Source: Bacteroides mediterraneensis
Lineage (GTDB): Bacteria > Bacteroidota > Bacteroidia > Bacteroidales > Bacteroidaceae
NCBI RefSeq assembly: GCF_016900355.1
Contig: NZ_JACJKA010000014.1
Span: forward strand, 1 to 64,000
Direction of reading: 5' to 3'
Length of the DNA stretch: 64,000 nt
The notes beneath the pieces are model-generated. The model searched no databases. It was not told where the DNA came from and saw only the letters and a list, made by a program, of their open reading frames with translations. The number at the start of each line of letters is the position of its first letter. Position 1 is the stretch's first letter. A program made the position numbers and the translations under genes. This document shows, piece by piece, positions 48,431 through 57,471 of the stretch.

Positions 48431-51400
48431 TCACTCCCGGCTCACCACTTCCACACGACTCAGCGTATGATTCACCCGTTCCACGTGAATCTGCGTGGCA
48501 ATCCGCTCGCGCAAGGCCTCCACATGACTGATGATGCCCACCTTCTTGCCGCCAATCTGGTGCAGCTTTTCAAGAGATTCCATTACCGTATTCAAATAGT
48601 CGCTGTCCAGCGTACCGAATCCCTCGTCGATGAAAAGCACATCCACCGAAAGACTTTTCCGATTGAGGGATGACAATCCCAAGGCTAAGGCCAGCGACAC
48701 CAGGAAACTCTCTCCACCCGAGATGGTGGACGTAGGGCGCTTCACTCCACCCTGGTACTCGTCACGTAGCAAGATGGTCAATCCCCCTGGCGGACATTCC
48801 ATGCGATAACGGTCAGTCAGGCGACGCAGATAATGGTTGGCTCCGGCCAGCAGCTGACGCAACACATAACTTTGGGCAATGTTGCGGAATTTCTTTCCAT
48901 CGGCACTGCCGAACAAGGCAGCCACTCCGGCCCAACTGTCCACTTCCTTCTGTTTTTCCTCTATCTGTTCCTTGAGCTGACGGATACGCCGCAACCCCTC
49001 TTCGTGGTGCTGCCGCATTTGGGCGAGTGCTCCCAGACGGGACACTTTTTCCGTCAACTGGGACTCCTGACAGGTAATCGTTCCCTCCACAACTTCCGGA
49101 GTCACAGCCTCCATCTCCTGCGGACGCTGCGCACGATGAGCCGACAACTCCCGATCAATCCGTTCCCTTTCTGCCCGACACGTCGTCAACTCATTGTCCA
49201 GTTTCTGCAGGGTGCGACGGGCCAGGCTCACTTTCTCCACCTCCAGTCCCGCCAGTTTCTCCAAATACTCACGGGAAATTTCCGGATGTGCGGTCAGGAA
49301 GGCTTCCACCCCCTCCTTCTTCTCTTCTGCCAATTTCTGCGAGGTCTGCATGGCATGGCAGACAGAAAGCATTGCCGTATACAAGGCATTCCACTGTGCC
49401 GGAAGTCCTTCAGGACACGGACCCTCGGGTACCGCCTCCTCCTCAATTTGCTTCCAGGCCGGAAGTACCGTCCAAATGGACTGCCGTATCTCCTGTACTT
49501 GATTCCGCTGCCCCGTAAGCGATTCTACCTGATGCGAAAGCTTATCCTTTTCCACCAATCGTTCCGCATAGCGGGCCGCTTCTTCCTGCAAGCGAGCCAC
49601 AAACCCTTTCCGGTCGGCCTGCCAGTCTGCTTTCCATGGGGCAAAGGTCACCAAGGCCTCCCCTTTCTCCTTACATTGAGATACCGTGAGTTGCTCCCGA
49701 GAAAGAGTTTCTCCTAACATACGGAGTTCCGCCTCCAGTCGGGATGCCACCTTGTCGGCTTCCTCTACCTGCCGGTGCCACTGCTCCCGGTTGGCAGTTA
49801 AAGCCTCCCGTGCCTTCGTCAGGCGGTTCAGCTGCTGCTGGCCATCTTCGACCTGCTGCCACTGGGCTTCCAATCGGGCACATACCTCCTGCTGTGCTAA
49901 AAGACCTTGCTCCACCTGTACCAATCCGTCGGCAGCATCCGTCACGACAGTTGCCAACGGCAATTGCTGTACCGCTGCTTCCGCCTGACGGAAAGCTGCT
50001 TCCGCCGCTGTTTCCTTCTTTGCTTCCATGGCTTCCAACCGAGCTAGCGAACGCACTTCCGCTTCGGCCCGTGCCTGTGCAGCCAAGGCTTCATCGGTCC
50101 GACGAGTCTTTTCTTCCAACAAGGCACGCACCGGCTCCAGCAACGATACAAAGTGGGCTTCATTTCCTAAATCTTCTTCCACCGGACGGCCACAAACTGG
50201 ACACACATCGCCTTTCGACAACCGGGCACGAGCCTCCCGTGCCCAGTCCTCACACGACATCCGCTGTTTGTCGTACACCTGTTGTACTTCTTCCTTTTCC
50301 TTGCGGCATGCCTCGGCCTGCGCTTTCAGCGTTTCCAGCGCCTGCTGCTGCCGCTGGCCATCCTCCTGCAAGGTTTTCCGGTTCTGCTGTACTTCCAGCC
50401 AAGCCTTTTCCTTCTCCATCCGGACCGTCAGTGCTTCCCGCAACGCTTTCCAGTCGCCCAACCGGGCATCTGCCTCCTGCTTCTCCTTCCGGAGCTTTTC
50501 CGGCTGCAACACCTCCAGCTGCGTGCGACAAGCTGTGACCTCCGCCTGTTTTTCTTCTTCTACCTTCCGGGCTTTCTCATACGCTTCCAAGACCTTCTGA
50601 CGCGCCTCGGCCGTTTTCTGCCGATTCTCTTCCTTGCGATGCTGTTCCTTCTCGCACTCTGCCATCACTTGGAGAGCACGCTGCATCTGGTCGGACAACG
50701 CCGCAAGCGACTGTACCGACTCGTACACCGGCACTTTTTCCTGTACTCCGGAGAGAAAGGTCTCATACGCCGTCTGCTGCTCCCGACACCGGTCCAGCAT
50801 CCGCTCCAGCCGACCATAGTCCCGATTCAATGCACGGTATTTCTGTGACAGCTGTCCCAGTTCCGCCTCCGACGTACGGATGCGCTGCTGCAAGGCTGCC
50901 TGTTCCGTCCACTGGAAACGTACATCGGACATACGGTCCCAATCGTCCAACAACTGCTTGTTGCGCTTGTAGCCTTCCGACTCCACCCGTTCCGTCACAG
51001 TCTGAAACGCCTTTTCCGCCTCGTTCCACTCGTGCACCAACTTCTGTTCGTCGGCCATCCACTTCCGGAAATCCTGCCACTGCTTCAGCTGCGCACGAAG
51101 CGACGTTATTTCCGCCGTAATCTGTTCCTGCTCGGTCTGCAACGCTGCTAACTGTTCGTCGCTCAACAAGACAACACCTCCTGTCTGCGCCTTCAATTCC
51201 TGCAACTCGGCCTCTTTCTCGGTCTTCATCGCATAGATTTCCCGACTGATGCGCGAATAGATTTCCGTACCCGTGAGCTTCTCCAAAATGTTCGATTTCT
51301 CTTCCTCCTTACTCTTGAGGAACTTGGTAAACTCTCCCTGTGCCAGCAACGTAGTCCGGCAGAACTGCTCAAAGGTGAGCCCCACGCGCCGTTCAATCTC

Positions 51401-51859
51401 CGCCCGCGTTTCTGTCGACTTGTTGGTGAGCGGAGTACCGTCCTGCAAGGAGAGAGTCCAAACCACTTTCTGGATTTTCCCTCCTATTTTATTGCGGGCT
51501 CTGGCCACACTCCACACCGCCAGCAGGGCTTCCCCGGCCGCATCCGTGAACCACAATTCCACCCGTGCCGACACACTGTCGCGCCGCATCAGCATACGCG
51601 AATCGTCAATGCTCACTTCTTCCGTCGTTCCAGAGAAACTGTCATTTTCATCCAGGTAACGTTCGTTGGCCGCCTGCTTCAGACGGGGCGTGGTATTGTA
51701 AAGGGCCAGACATACCGCATCCAGCAGCGTGGACTTGCCCGCTCCCGTCGGCCCGCAAATCAGGAAAATGGAATCCTCGCCCAACGGACCGTGCTCAAAG
51801 TCAATACTTGCCTTCTCGATGGAAGCAATATTCTCGATAATAAGTTTCTGTAATTTCAT
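48431..51859 (-). CDS. sbcC: SbcC, ATPase subunit of the SbcCD nuclease
   Basis: A 1142-residue Rad50-like ATPase that, with SbcD, cleaves hairpins and protein-blocked DNA ends, removing long palindromes at replication forks. Walker A is CGPTGAGKST (36-44) and a Q-loop region follows. Two long coiled-coil arms flank the zinc hook GDVCPVCGRPV (C553, C556). The C-terminal head has STISGGESFLVSLALALGLS (signature) and VDVLFIDEGFGTLDSDYL (Walker B/D-loop). It starts 6 bp after the sbcD stop and ends an operon. Array B2, itself made of short palindromes, lies just beyond its 3' end. Confidence 0.95.
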   Translation of the reverse strand: MKLQKLIIENIASIEKASIDFEHGPLGEDSIFLICGPTGAGKSTLLDAVCLALYNTTPRLKQAANERYLDENDSFSGTTEEVSIDDSRMLMRRDSVSARVELWFTDAAGEALLAVWSVARARNKIGGKIQKVVWTLSLQDGTPLTNKSTETRAEIERRVGLTFEQFCRTTLLAQGEFTKFLKSKEEEKSNILEKLTGTEIYSRISREIYAMKTEKEAELQELKAQTGGVVLLSDEQLAALQTEQEQITAEITSLRAQLKQWQDFRKWMADEQKLVHEWNEAEKAFQTVTERVESEGYKRNKQLLDDWDRMSDVRFQWTEQAALQQRIRTSEAELGQLSQKYRALNRDYGRLERMLDRCREQQTAYETFLSGVQEKVPVYESVQSLAALSDQMQRALQVMAECEKEQHRKEENRQKTAEARQKVLEAYEKARKVEEEKQAEVTACRTQLEVLQPEKLRKEKQEADARLGDWKALREALTVRMEKEKAWLEVQQNRKTLQEDGQRQQQALETLKAQAEACRKEKEEVQQVYDKQRMSCEDWAREARARLSKGDVCPVCGRPVEEDLGNEAHFVSLLEPVRALLEEKTRRTDEALAAQARAEAEVRSLARLEAMEAKKETAAEAAFRQAEAAVQQLPLATVVTDAADGLVQVEQGLLAQQEVCARLEAQWQQVEDGQQQLNRLTKAREALTANREQWHRQVEEADKVASRLEAELRMLGETLSREQLTVSQCKEKGEALVTFAPWKADWQADRKGFVARLQEEAARYAERLVEKDKLSHQVESLTGQRNQVQEIRQSIWTVLPAWKQIEEEAVPEGPCPEGLPAQWNALYTAMLSVCHAMQTSQKLAEEKKEGVEAFLTAHPEISREYLEKLAGLEVEKVSLARRTLQKLDNELTTCRAERERIDRELSAHRAQRPQEMEAVTPEVVEGTITCQESQLTEKVSRLGALAQMRQHHEEGLRRIRQLKEQIEEKQKEVDSWAGVAALFGSADGKKFRNIAQSYVLRQLLAGANHYLRRLTDRYRMECPPGGLTILLRDEYQGGVKRPTSTISGGESFLVSLALALGLSSLNRKSLSVDVLFIDEGFGTLDSDYLNTVMESLEKLHQIGGKKVGIISHVEALRERIATQIHVERVNHTLSRVEVVSRE

Positions 51860-51865
51860 ATGCGC

Positions 51866-53080
51866 TTATTCCTCTTCTTGGGTGCGTACCCGTTTCACAG
51901 CCTCTTCCAGCAACTCGAGCGTTTCCGGCGGAATGTCATGCTGAAACTTGTCACGATAATAAATGGAGGCCACCTGCGACGGAGAGAAAGTCAGCAAGCG
52001 GTCCACATCCAGCTCTGCCGCGTCTTCTGTCGGTTCCGCCACTTCCCGTTCCCACTTGTAGCGACAGAAACGGCATTGCTTGCCACGGGTCAGTTCGTAG
52101 GCCCGTTCCATGCAATAGGCCGGAGGCACATCCTGAATACGGACATGCAGCTGCACGTACAGTTTTTCTTCGTCGGGGATAGCCTTCAAGACTTCCAAGG
52201 CCTCTTCCAAGGGAACGGCCTGCGCAGGCAACACTTTCAAAGGCCAGAGATTCCGTACGGGTAACGTACGCACTTCCGGTTCAACCCCGTGTGCGGCCAG
52301 TTCCACCACGCTCACAGAGTGTCCATAACTCTCGTCAAAGCTGACAGGCAACGGAGAACCGCAATAGCGGGCCCGTCCACCGGGCAAAGTCTGCGGAAAA
52401 TGAATGTGTCCCAGGGCCAGGTAGTCATACCCTTCGCCCATCAGACGGATGTCCGTATAGTCCATGCCGCCGCGTCCGTCGTCCTGTCCGGTGATGTCGC
52501 TTCCCGTCACGGCCAGATGGGCCATCAGCACCACCGACAAGTGAGCCGTATTCCGCTCCGCCACCCGGTCGAGCAAGGTCTGGATAAAGAAGCGCTGCCG
52601 GTCTTCGCGCGGCACCTCCTCGTCGAGGGACGGAAAGTTCTGCGGATACACATGAGGCAGGGCCACCACATAGCCTTTCGGTTCCCCGTTTCCGTCCTTT
52701 ATCTCCACGAGGTGACGCTCCAGGTCCACCTTTCCCGCCTCGTTACGACAAATAGAACCGACCACGGTCACCCCCGCATACTTCCACAGGTTGCGGCTAA
52801 TTTCCAACTTGGAGCTGCTGTCGTGATTGCCCGCCGTAATGATAATCTGCATGGACGGACACGTTTCATGCAAGGCCACCAAGGCATCGGTATACAACCG
52901 CTGGGCAGAAGCCGAAGGGCTACAGTAATGAAACACGTCGCCCGACACGAGTAACGCGTCGGGCTGTTCTGCGGCCACCCAGTTGCGCAGCTGCCGAAGA
53001 AAATCCCGTTGCTCTTCGCTCCGGTCGTAATCGAACAGCTGCTGCCCCAGGTGCCAGTCACTGGTGTGTATAATCTTCAT
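51866..53080 (-). CDS. sbcD: SbcD, nuclease subunit of SbcCD
   Basis: A 404-residue Mre11-like metallophosphoesterase. Metal-binding motifs are HTSDWHLGQQL (motif I), LVSGDVFHYCSPS (II), ITAGNHDSSSKLEI (III), LMAHLAVTGSDI (IV) and YLALGHIHFPQ (V). The C-terminal ~110 residues, a capping domain, include a Cys/charged segment (QCRFCRYKWEREV). With SbcC it forms the double-strand exo/endonuclease. It lies 5 bp after the S9 peptidase stop, so both genes depend on the peptidase promoter. Confidence 0.95.
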   Translation of the reverse strand: MKIIHTSDWHLGQQLFDYDRSEEQRDFLRQLRNWVAAEQPDALLVSGDVFHYCSPSASAQRLYTDALVALHETCPSMQIIITAGNHDSSSKLEISRNLWKYAGVTVVGSICRNEAGKVDLERHLVEIKDGNGEPKGYVVALPHVYPQNFPSLDEEVPREDRQRFFIQTLLDRVAERNTAHLSVVLMAHLAVTGSDITGQDDGRGGMDYTDIRLMGEGYDYLALGHIHFPQTLPGGRARYCGSPLPVSFDESYGHSVSVVELAAHGVEPEVRTLPVRNLWPLKVLPAQAVPLEEALEVLKAIPDEEKLYVQLHVRIQDVPPAYCMERAYELTRGKQCRFCRYKWEREVAEPTEDAAELDVDRLLTFSPSQVASIYYRDKFQHDIPPETLELLEEAVKRVRTQEEE

Positions 53081-53085
53081 CCGAT

Positions 53086-55530
53086 TTACAAAGTTTTAGG
53101 GGGATAAAGGGTGTTCCACCACGTCGGATCATCCTGCAGCCATTTGGCAAACCAGGCGAAGATGGTGTTCTGCCACTGGATACGTTTCTGATAATCCGTG
53201 ATATGATGGTCTTGTCCTTCGACTACTACCATCGCCGTTTCACGTCCTAACAGTTTCAGGGCCGTGAACATCTGGATGCTTTCGCCAATCGGCACATTGG
53301 TATCGACCGAACCGTGAAGGAAGAGCAGCGGAGTATGCACCTTGTCGGCATTGAACAGCGGACTATGGTCGACAAAGAGTTCCGGATTCTTCCACGGATA
53401 ACTGTTGGCAGCCGATACCTCGCTGTAGGAATAACCCCAATAGCCTTCACCCCAGTAACTGGTGTGGTCACTGATGCCGGCATGCGAAATGGCAGCGGCA
53501 AACAAATCGGTCTTCGTCTGAAGGTACTGGGTCATGAAACCGCCGTAGGAAGCACCGATACAACCAATCTTCTTGCCGTTGACAAACGGATGAGCTTCCA
53601 CAAACTTACGGGTGCCTTCGATGATGTCGTCGGCCACATAGTCGCCAAAAGTGTTCACGTGGCGGGCAGAGAATTCCTGACCGAAGCCGGTGGCCCCGCT
53701 GGGTTCTACCACATAGACCACATAGCCCAAGGCGGCATAGGCATGATGCGGATAACGGCTGCCGAAGTTCCGGCTAGTAGGGCTGCATCCGCCGTAGTAG
53801 TTCACAATCATCGGGTATTTCTTGTTCGGGTCAAAATGAGGCGGCAGGTAGTAGCGTCCGCAGATGGTATCGCCCCGCGAATTGACAAAATCCCAGGCCT
53901 TGCATTCGCCCAGCAACACATCTTTCAGTTCTCCGTGCAGGTCTTCTTCCAGCTTTGAAGCATCTTTCTTCAAATCGACCACATACTGGCGGTGTGCATT
54001 GGAGGCACTTTCCCCGTAGAACGACAACGAAGGTGCTTTCTCGGCCACGGAGAATCCCAATACCATTTCTTCGGGCACATTTACTTTTTCGATGTGCTTC
54101 TTCGCCGGATTCAGGCGGAACAGGGAAATGCAGTCACGGTCTTCCGCATTGAAATAGACACAGTTGTCGGCAGCCGACCATACCGCCTGCATCACGTTCG
54201 GGTTGAAGGTCTTGGTAAGCGGTTCAATCTGCTTGCTCTGCAAATCCATCAGGTAAAGCTGGATATCAATCATGCTCGGGGTCTGTCCTTCCTTTACGTT
54301 CTTACCAATACCTCCCAGGCACTCTGGAGAACCGGATAACAGCACCTGACGACCATCCGGCGAGAACAAAGCGTTGGTCAGGAAACCGTCGTCTTTCACC
54401 AGTTCTTCCACCTTTAAGGTCTGCACATCCATCTTGTAAAGTGAGAACAAAGTAGTCGGGCGCTTGCCCATGCGGTGGTTGGACACCATCACCAGGATAG
54501 ACCGTCCGTCGGATGAGATATCGGTAGCCCACACATTTTTGTAGCCGAAGGTCAACGGCTGACATACCCCTGTCTTCACGTCGAAACGGGCCAGATAGGT
54601 ACGGTTGCGCCATCCCGGCTGGCGGTCGTCAGGGTCGATGAACTCATAAATCTCCTTCTTCTCTTCCGGTCCTTTCTGTACCAGGGTAAACAGCAGGTAG
54701 TCTTCCGTAGGCGCTACCCGGAAACTTCCTTCCGGCAGGTGGCTCACCCACACTTCCTCCTGTCCGGAAACTGGATCTACCGTCACCAGTTCCCGACCGG
54801 ACACACCTTGACGCACATAATAATATTTGGCAGAACGCGGCATCCAGTGAAGAGATTCTTCCCGAGTAGCCAGCACTTTTCCGGTCTTCAGTTCCTTGAC
54901 TTTGGTCTGCGAAGTGGTCTTTCCCCCTTCCTTCGTCACCGTATACGAAGTAATCAAATATTTCCCGTCGGCAGAAAGTTCAGTACCGGTAATGCGGGTA
55001 CCGTGCAGCACATCGGCTAAGGTAAACAGACGTCCCTGTTCGGTACGGAGGGTAAACACCCCATCCTGCTTGGCATCCAAACTCACTTTCGGTACACTCT
55101 GTTCGCCCGGCACGGAAAGATATTTGATGACTACCTGATGGGTAGCCGGATCCAACGACAGCAAAGTGTCTTCCACCCGCTTGCCATCCACATACACCTG
55201 ATAATGGGAAGCTCCTTCCACCTTCAAGGATACCTGACCGTAGTGCGTATTTTCCAAGACGAAACCCATGAGGTGCAGGGCATAGTCCGACGAAGGGGTC
55301 AGCTGTCCGGCCTGTTTCACTTCTGCTCCGTCGAGCAAGGAAAATGACACCGGCGTATCCAGCAGCGATTCCGCTTTCCAGGGCTTTGAATTAACATCCA
55401 CACTGTCAACCTGATAAGGTTGCATCAAGGCATACGGACCTGCGTACTTGAACGAGGTCACTTCAATATTCTCTGCATTCACCAGTAAGGTGCCACAAAG
55501 AGAACATGCTATAAATAATTGCTTTTTCAT
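53086..55530 (-). CDS. S9 family peptidase (dipeptidyl-peptidase-like)
   Basis: An 814-residue secreted serine peptidase. A signal peptide (MKKQLFIACSLCGTLLVNA) precedes an N-terminal region with beta-propeller-like repeats (GKYLITSYTVTKEGG, PRSAKYYYVRQGVSG, ISSDGRSILVMVSNH, FSPDGRQVLLSGSPE). The C-terminal alpha/beta hydrolase domain has the nucleophile elbow GCIGASYGGF (S661), acid in FLHGSVDTNVP and base in VEGQDHHITD. It probably removes dipeptides in the periplasm, like DPP IV or acylaminoacyl peptidases. Oddly, it is the first gene of the operon with sbcD and sbcC, a functional mismatch. Confidence 0.9.
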   Translation of the reverse strand: MKKQLFIACSLCGTLLVNAENIEVTSFKYAGPYALMQPYQVDSVDVNSKPWKAESLLDTPVSFSLLDGAEVKQAGQLTPSSDYALHLMGFVLENTHYGQVSLKVEGASHYQVYVDGKRVEDTLLSLDPATHQVVIKYLSVPGEQSVPKVSLDAKQDGVFTLRTEQGRLFTLADVLHGTRITGTELSADGKYLITSYTVTKEGGKTTSQTKVKELKTGKVLATREESLHWMPRSAKYYYVRQGVSGRELVTVDPVSGQEEVWVSHLPEGSFRVAPTEDYLLFTLVQKGPEEKKEIYEFIDPDDRQPGWRNRTYLARFDVKTGVCQPLTFGYKNVWATDISSDGRSILVMVSNHRMGKRPTTLFSLYKMDVQTLKVEELVKDDGFLTNALFSPDGRQVLLSGSPECLGGIGKNVKEGQTPSMIDIQLYLMDLQSKQIEPLTKTFNPNVMQAVWSAADNCVYFNAEDRDCISLFRLNPAKKHIEKVNVPEEMVLGFSVAEKAPSLSFYGESASNAHRQYVVDLKKDASKLEEDLHGELKDVLLGECKAWDFVNSRGDTICGRYYLPPHFDPNKKYPMIVNYYGGCSPTSRNFGSRYPHHAYAALGYVVYVVEPSGATGFGQEFSARHVNTFGDYVADDIIEGTRKFVEAHPFVNGKKIGCIGASYGGFMTQYLQTKTDLFAAAISHAGISDHTSYWGEGYWGYSYSEVSAANSYPWKNPELFVDHSPLFNADKVHTPLLFLHGSVDTNVPIGESIQMFTALKLLGRETAMVVVEGQDHHITDYQKRIQWQNTIFAWFAKWLQDDPTWWNTLYPPKTL

Positions 55531-55553
55531 CTCTTTTTTTCAGTTTATTGCCA

Positions 55554-55592
55554 CAAACATAATCAAAAATCATCATTTTTTGCGTATGTTTG
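55554..55592. promoter_or_regulatory. Divergent -7 elements between the S9 peptidase and M48 protease operons
   Basis: TATGTTTG occurs on the minus strand at 55554-55561 (24 bp from the S9 start) and on the plus strand at 55585-55592 (22 bp from ATG 55615). The identical octamers form an inverted pair 23 bp apart. Neither has a good -33, so a shared activator or mutual interference is possible. Confidence 0.5.
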
Positions 55593-55614
55593 TACAATAT
55601 CTCACGAAACCGTT

Positions 55615-56412
55615 ATGAAAAAAAAGTGTAGTTTATACCTTCTTTCCCTGCTGATGCTCGCAGGATGCAGTTCGGTGCCCCTCACCGGACGGAAACAATT
55701 GTTGCTGGTATCCAACCAAGAAGTCCTTTCTTCCAGCCTGACCCAGTATAACGACTATATCAAGACCGCCCAAAAATCGACCAACGCGGCCCAGACAGCC
55801 ATGGTGGTCCGGGTGGGGAAAAACATCGCCGCAGCCACGGAACAATATCTGCGCAACAACGGACTGGCGTCGGAAATTCAAGAATTTTCCTGGGAATTCA
55901 ACCTGGTCAAGAGCGATGAAGTGAATGCGTTCTGCATGCCGGGCGGAAAGATTGTGGTGTACGAAGGCCTGATGAAACTGGTCTCTTCAGACGATGAACT
56001 GGCCGTAGTGTTAGGACACGAGGTGGCGCATGCCGTAGCCAAACACAGCAACGAACGTATCAGCCAGCAGATGCTGACGCAATATGGCGCCCAGTTGCTG
56101 GGACAAAGCCTTTCAGGCAAAAGCCAGATGATACAGAGCGTAGCCAGTACGGTATATGGTATCGGCTCACAATATGGCGTGACCCTCCCCTTCTCACGCA
56201 AGCATGAATCGGAAGCGGATTACATGGGACTGGTGTTAATGACGATGGCAGGATATAACCCTGACAAGGCCGTCACGTTCTGGCAGAAGATGTCGGCCAG
56301 TTCCGGAGGAAAGGTTCCTGAATTCATGAGTACCCACCCCAGCGATGCCCGCCGTATCAGCGACATCCAGAAAGACCTTCCAGCCATCAAAGCTAAATTT
56401 GGGAAAAAATAA
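55615..56412 (+). CDS. M48-family metallopeptidase lipoprotein
   Basis: A 265-residue lipoprotein (MKKKCSLYLLSLLMLAGC, lipobox LAGC). It begins SSVPLTGRKQLLLVSNQEVL, the typical start of M48/LoiP/YggG-like proteases. The zinc site is LGHEVAHAVAKHSNERIS (HExxH, H135-H139), and the third ligand lies in SRKHESEADYMGLVLM; GKVPEFMSTHPSDARRI closes the domain. Such periplasmic proteases degrade misfolded outer-membrane proteins. It is the first gene of a five-gene operon with short gaps (21, 31, 14 and 10 bp). Confidence 0.92.
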   Translation: MKKKCSLYLLSLLMLAGCSSVPLTGRKQLLLVSNQEVLSSSLTQYNDYIKTAQKSTNAAQTAMVVRVGKNIAAATEQYLRNNGLASEIQEFSWEFNLVKSDEVNAFCMPGGKIVVYEGLMKLVSSDDELAVVLGHEVAHAVAKHSNERISQQMLTQYGAQLLGQSLSGKSQMIQSVASTVYGIGSQYGVTLPFSRKHESEADYMGLVLMTMAGYNPDKAVTFWQKMSASSGGKVPEFMSTHPSDARRISDIQKDLPAIKAKFGKK

Positions 56413-56433
56413 ACCTTACTATACGTATCTGTC

Positions 56434-57117
56434 ATGAAAAGAATCGTACTTTTACTCTTAGGCGTATCCCTGCTGGCCAGCGGATGTGGTACTACTCAGC
56501 CGGCACGCACAGGAGCCATCGTGAGTGGAGCCGCTATCGGAAGTAATGTGGGAGGTGCCATCGGGGGACTGGTAGGTGACTCCCGTCATGGTTGGCGAGG
56601 CGGCTACAGAGGATCTGCCATCGGCAGCATCATCGGCACCTTGGCCGGAGCAGCCATCGGAGGAGCGCTGACTGCCCCCAAAAACCGCGAAGAAAACCGC
56701 CCGCAGGACTATCCGCCAGCGCGTCCGGCCGATTCCGTCTATGCCGAGCCCTATGAATCTTCCTCAGCACTGTCGGCTTTGCACATCCGTAACCTCCGGT
56801 TCATTGATGACAACCGAGACCACGTGCTGAATGCAGGTGAAAGCAGCAAGATTATTTTCGAAATCATGAACGAAGGCAATGAAACTGCCTACAGCGTGAT
56901 TCCTCACGTGAGTGAAATCAGTGGGGCCAAACAGATACATATCTCTCCTTCTATCCTGGTGGAACAGATTCTGCCGGGCAATGGAGTGAAATATACCGCT
57001 ACCGTCAGCGTAGGCAAACGGGTGAAAAACAGTACTGCCACCTTCCGTGTGGCAGTGACCGACACCCGCGGACAAATCTACGACTATCAGGAATTCACCC
57101 TGGAAACGGCACGCTGA
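56434..57117 (+). CDS. Glycine-zipper lipoprotein with Ig-like C-terminal domain
   Basis: A 227-residue lipoprotein (MKRIVLLLLGVSLLASGC). Residues 28-80 form a glycine zipper: GAIVSGAAIGSNVGGAIGG and GSAIGSIIGTLAGAAIGGAL, like OmpA-type/SlyB zippers that insert into membranes. A linker rich in Pro and charge precedes a C-terminal ~110-residue beta-rich domain (LRFIDDNRDHVLNAGESSKI, VGKRVKNSTATFRVAV). It is co-transcribed with the M48 protease, with which it may act in outer-membrane quality control; that link is inference. Confidence 0.75.
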   Translation: MKRIVLLLLGVSLLASGCGTTQPARTGAIVSGAAIGSNVGGAIGGLVGDSRHGWRGGYRGSAIGSIIGTLAGAAIGGALTAPKNREENRPQDYPPARPADSVYAEPYESSSALSALHIRNLRFIDDNRDHVLNAGESSKIIFEIMNEGNETAYSVIPHVSEISGAKQIHISPSILVEQILPGNGVKYTATVSVGKRVKNSTATFRVAVTDTRGQIYDYQEFTLETAR

Positions 57118-57148
57118 CCTCTCAACCCTTATTCTGAATTAGACGACA

Positions 57149-57457
57149 ATGGAAAAAGAGCAATCGTTATGTAAAGAGAAGAAACGCGTGGAGCTGCACG
57201 AGCCCAAACATTACAAGGTAGTGCTCCACAACGACGACTTCACCACCATGGATTTTGTGGTGAAGGTACTCAAAATCGTGTTTTTCAAATCGCAGGAGGA
57301 AGCCGAAGCCCTGATGCTGAAAGTACACCAGCAGCAATCGGCCACGGCAGGTGTCTATTCTTACGACATTGCACAATCCAAGGCCCAGAAGGCCACCCAG
57401 ATGGCCCGTGAAGAAGGATTCCCCCTCCGACTGACCGTAGAACCCGAAGACAATTAA
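57149..57457 (+). CDS. clpS: ClpS, N-degron adaptor
   Basis: A 102-residue adaptor that binds N-terminal Leu, Phe, Tyr or Trp of substrates and hands them to ClpA. The core is YKVVLHNDDFTTMDFVVKVLKIVF (with the NDD residues that contact the N-degron), then HQQQSATAGVYSYDIAQSKA and FPLRLTVEPED. The length is normal. It lies 14 bp before clpA, a common pairing, and shares the operon with aat, which creates such N-degrons. Confidence 0.95.
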   Translation: MEKEQSLCKEKKRVELHEPKHYKVVLHNDDFTTMDFVVKVLKIVFFKSQEEAEALMLKVHQQQSATAGVYSYDIAQSKAQKATQMAREEGFPLRLTVEPEDN

Positions 57458-57471
57458 ACTGTAAAACATCA

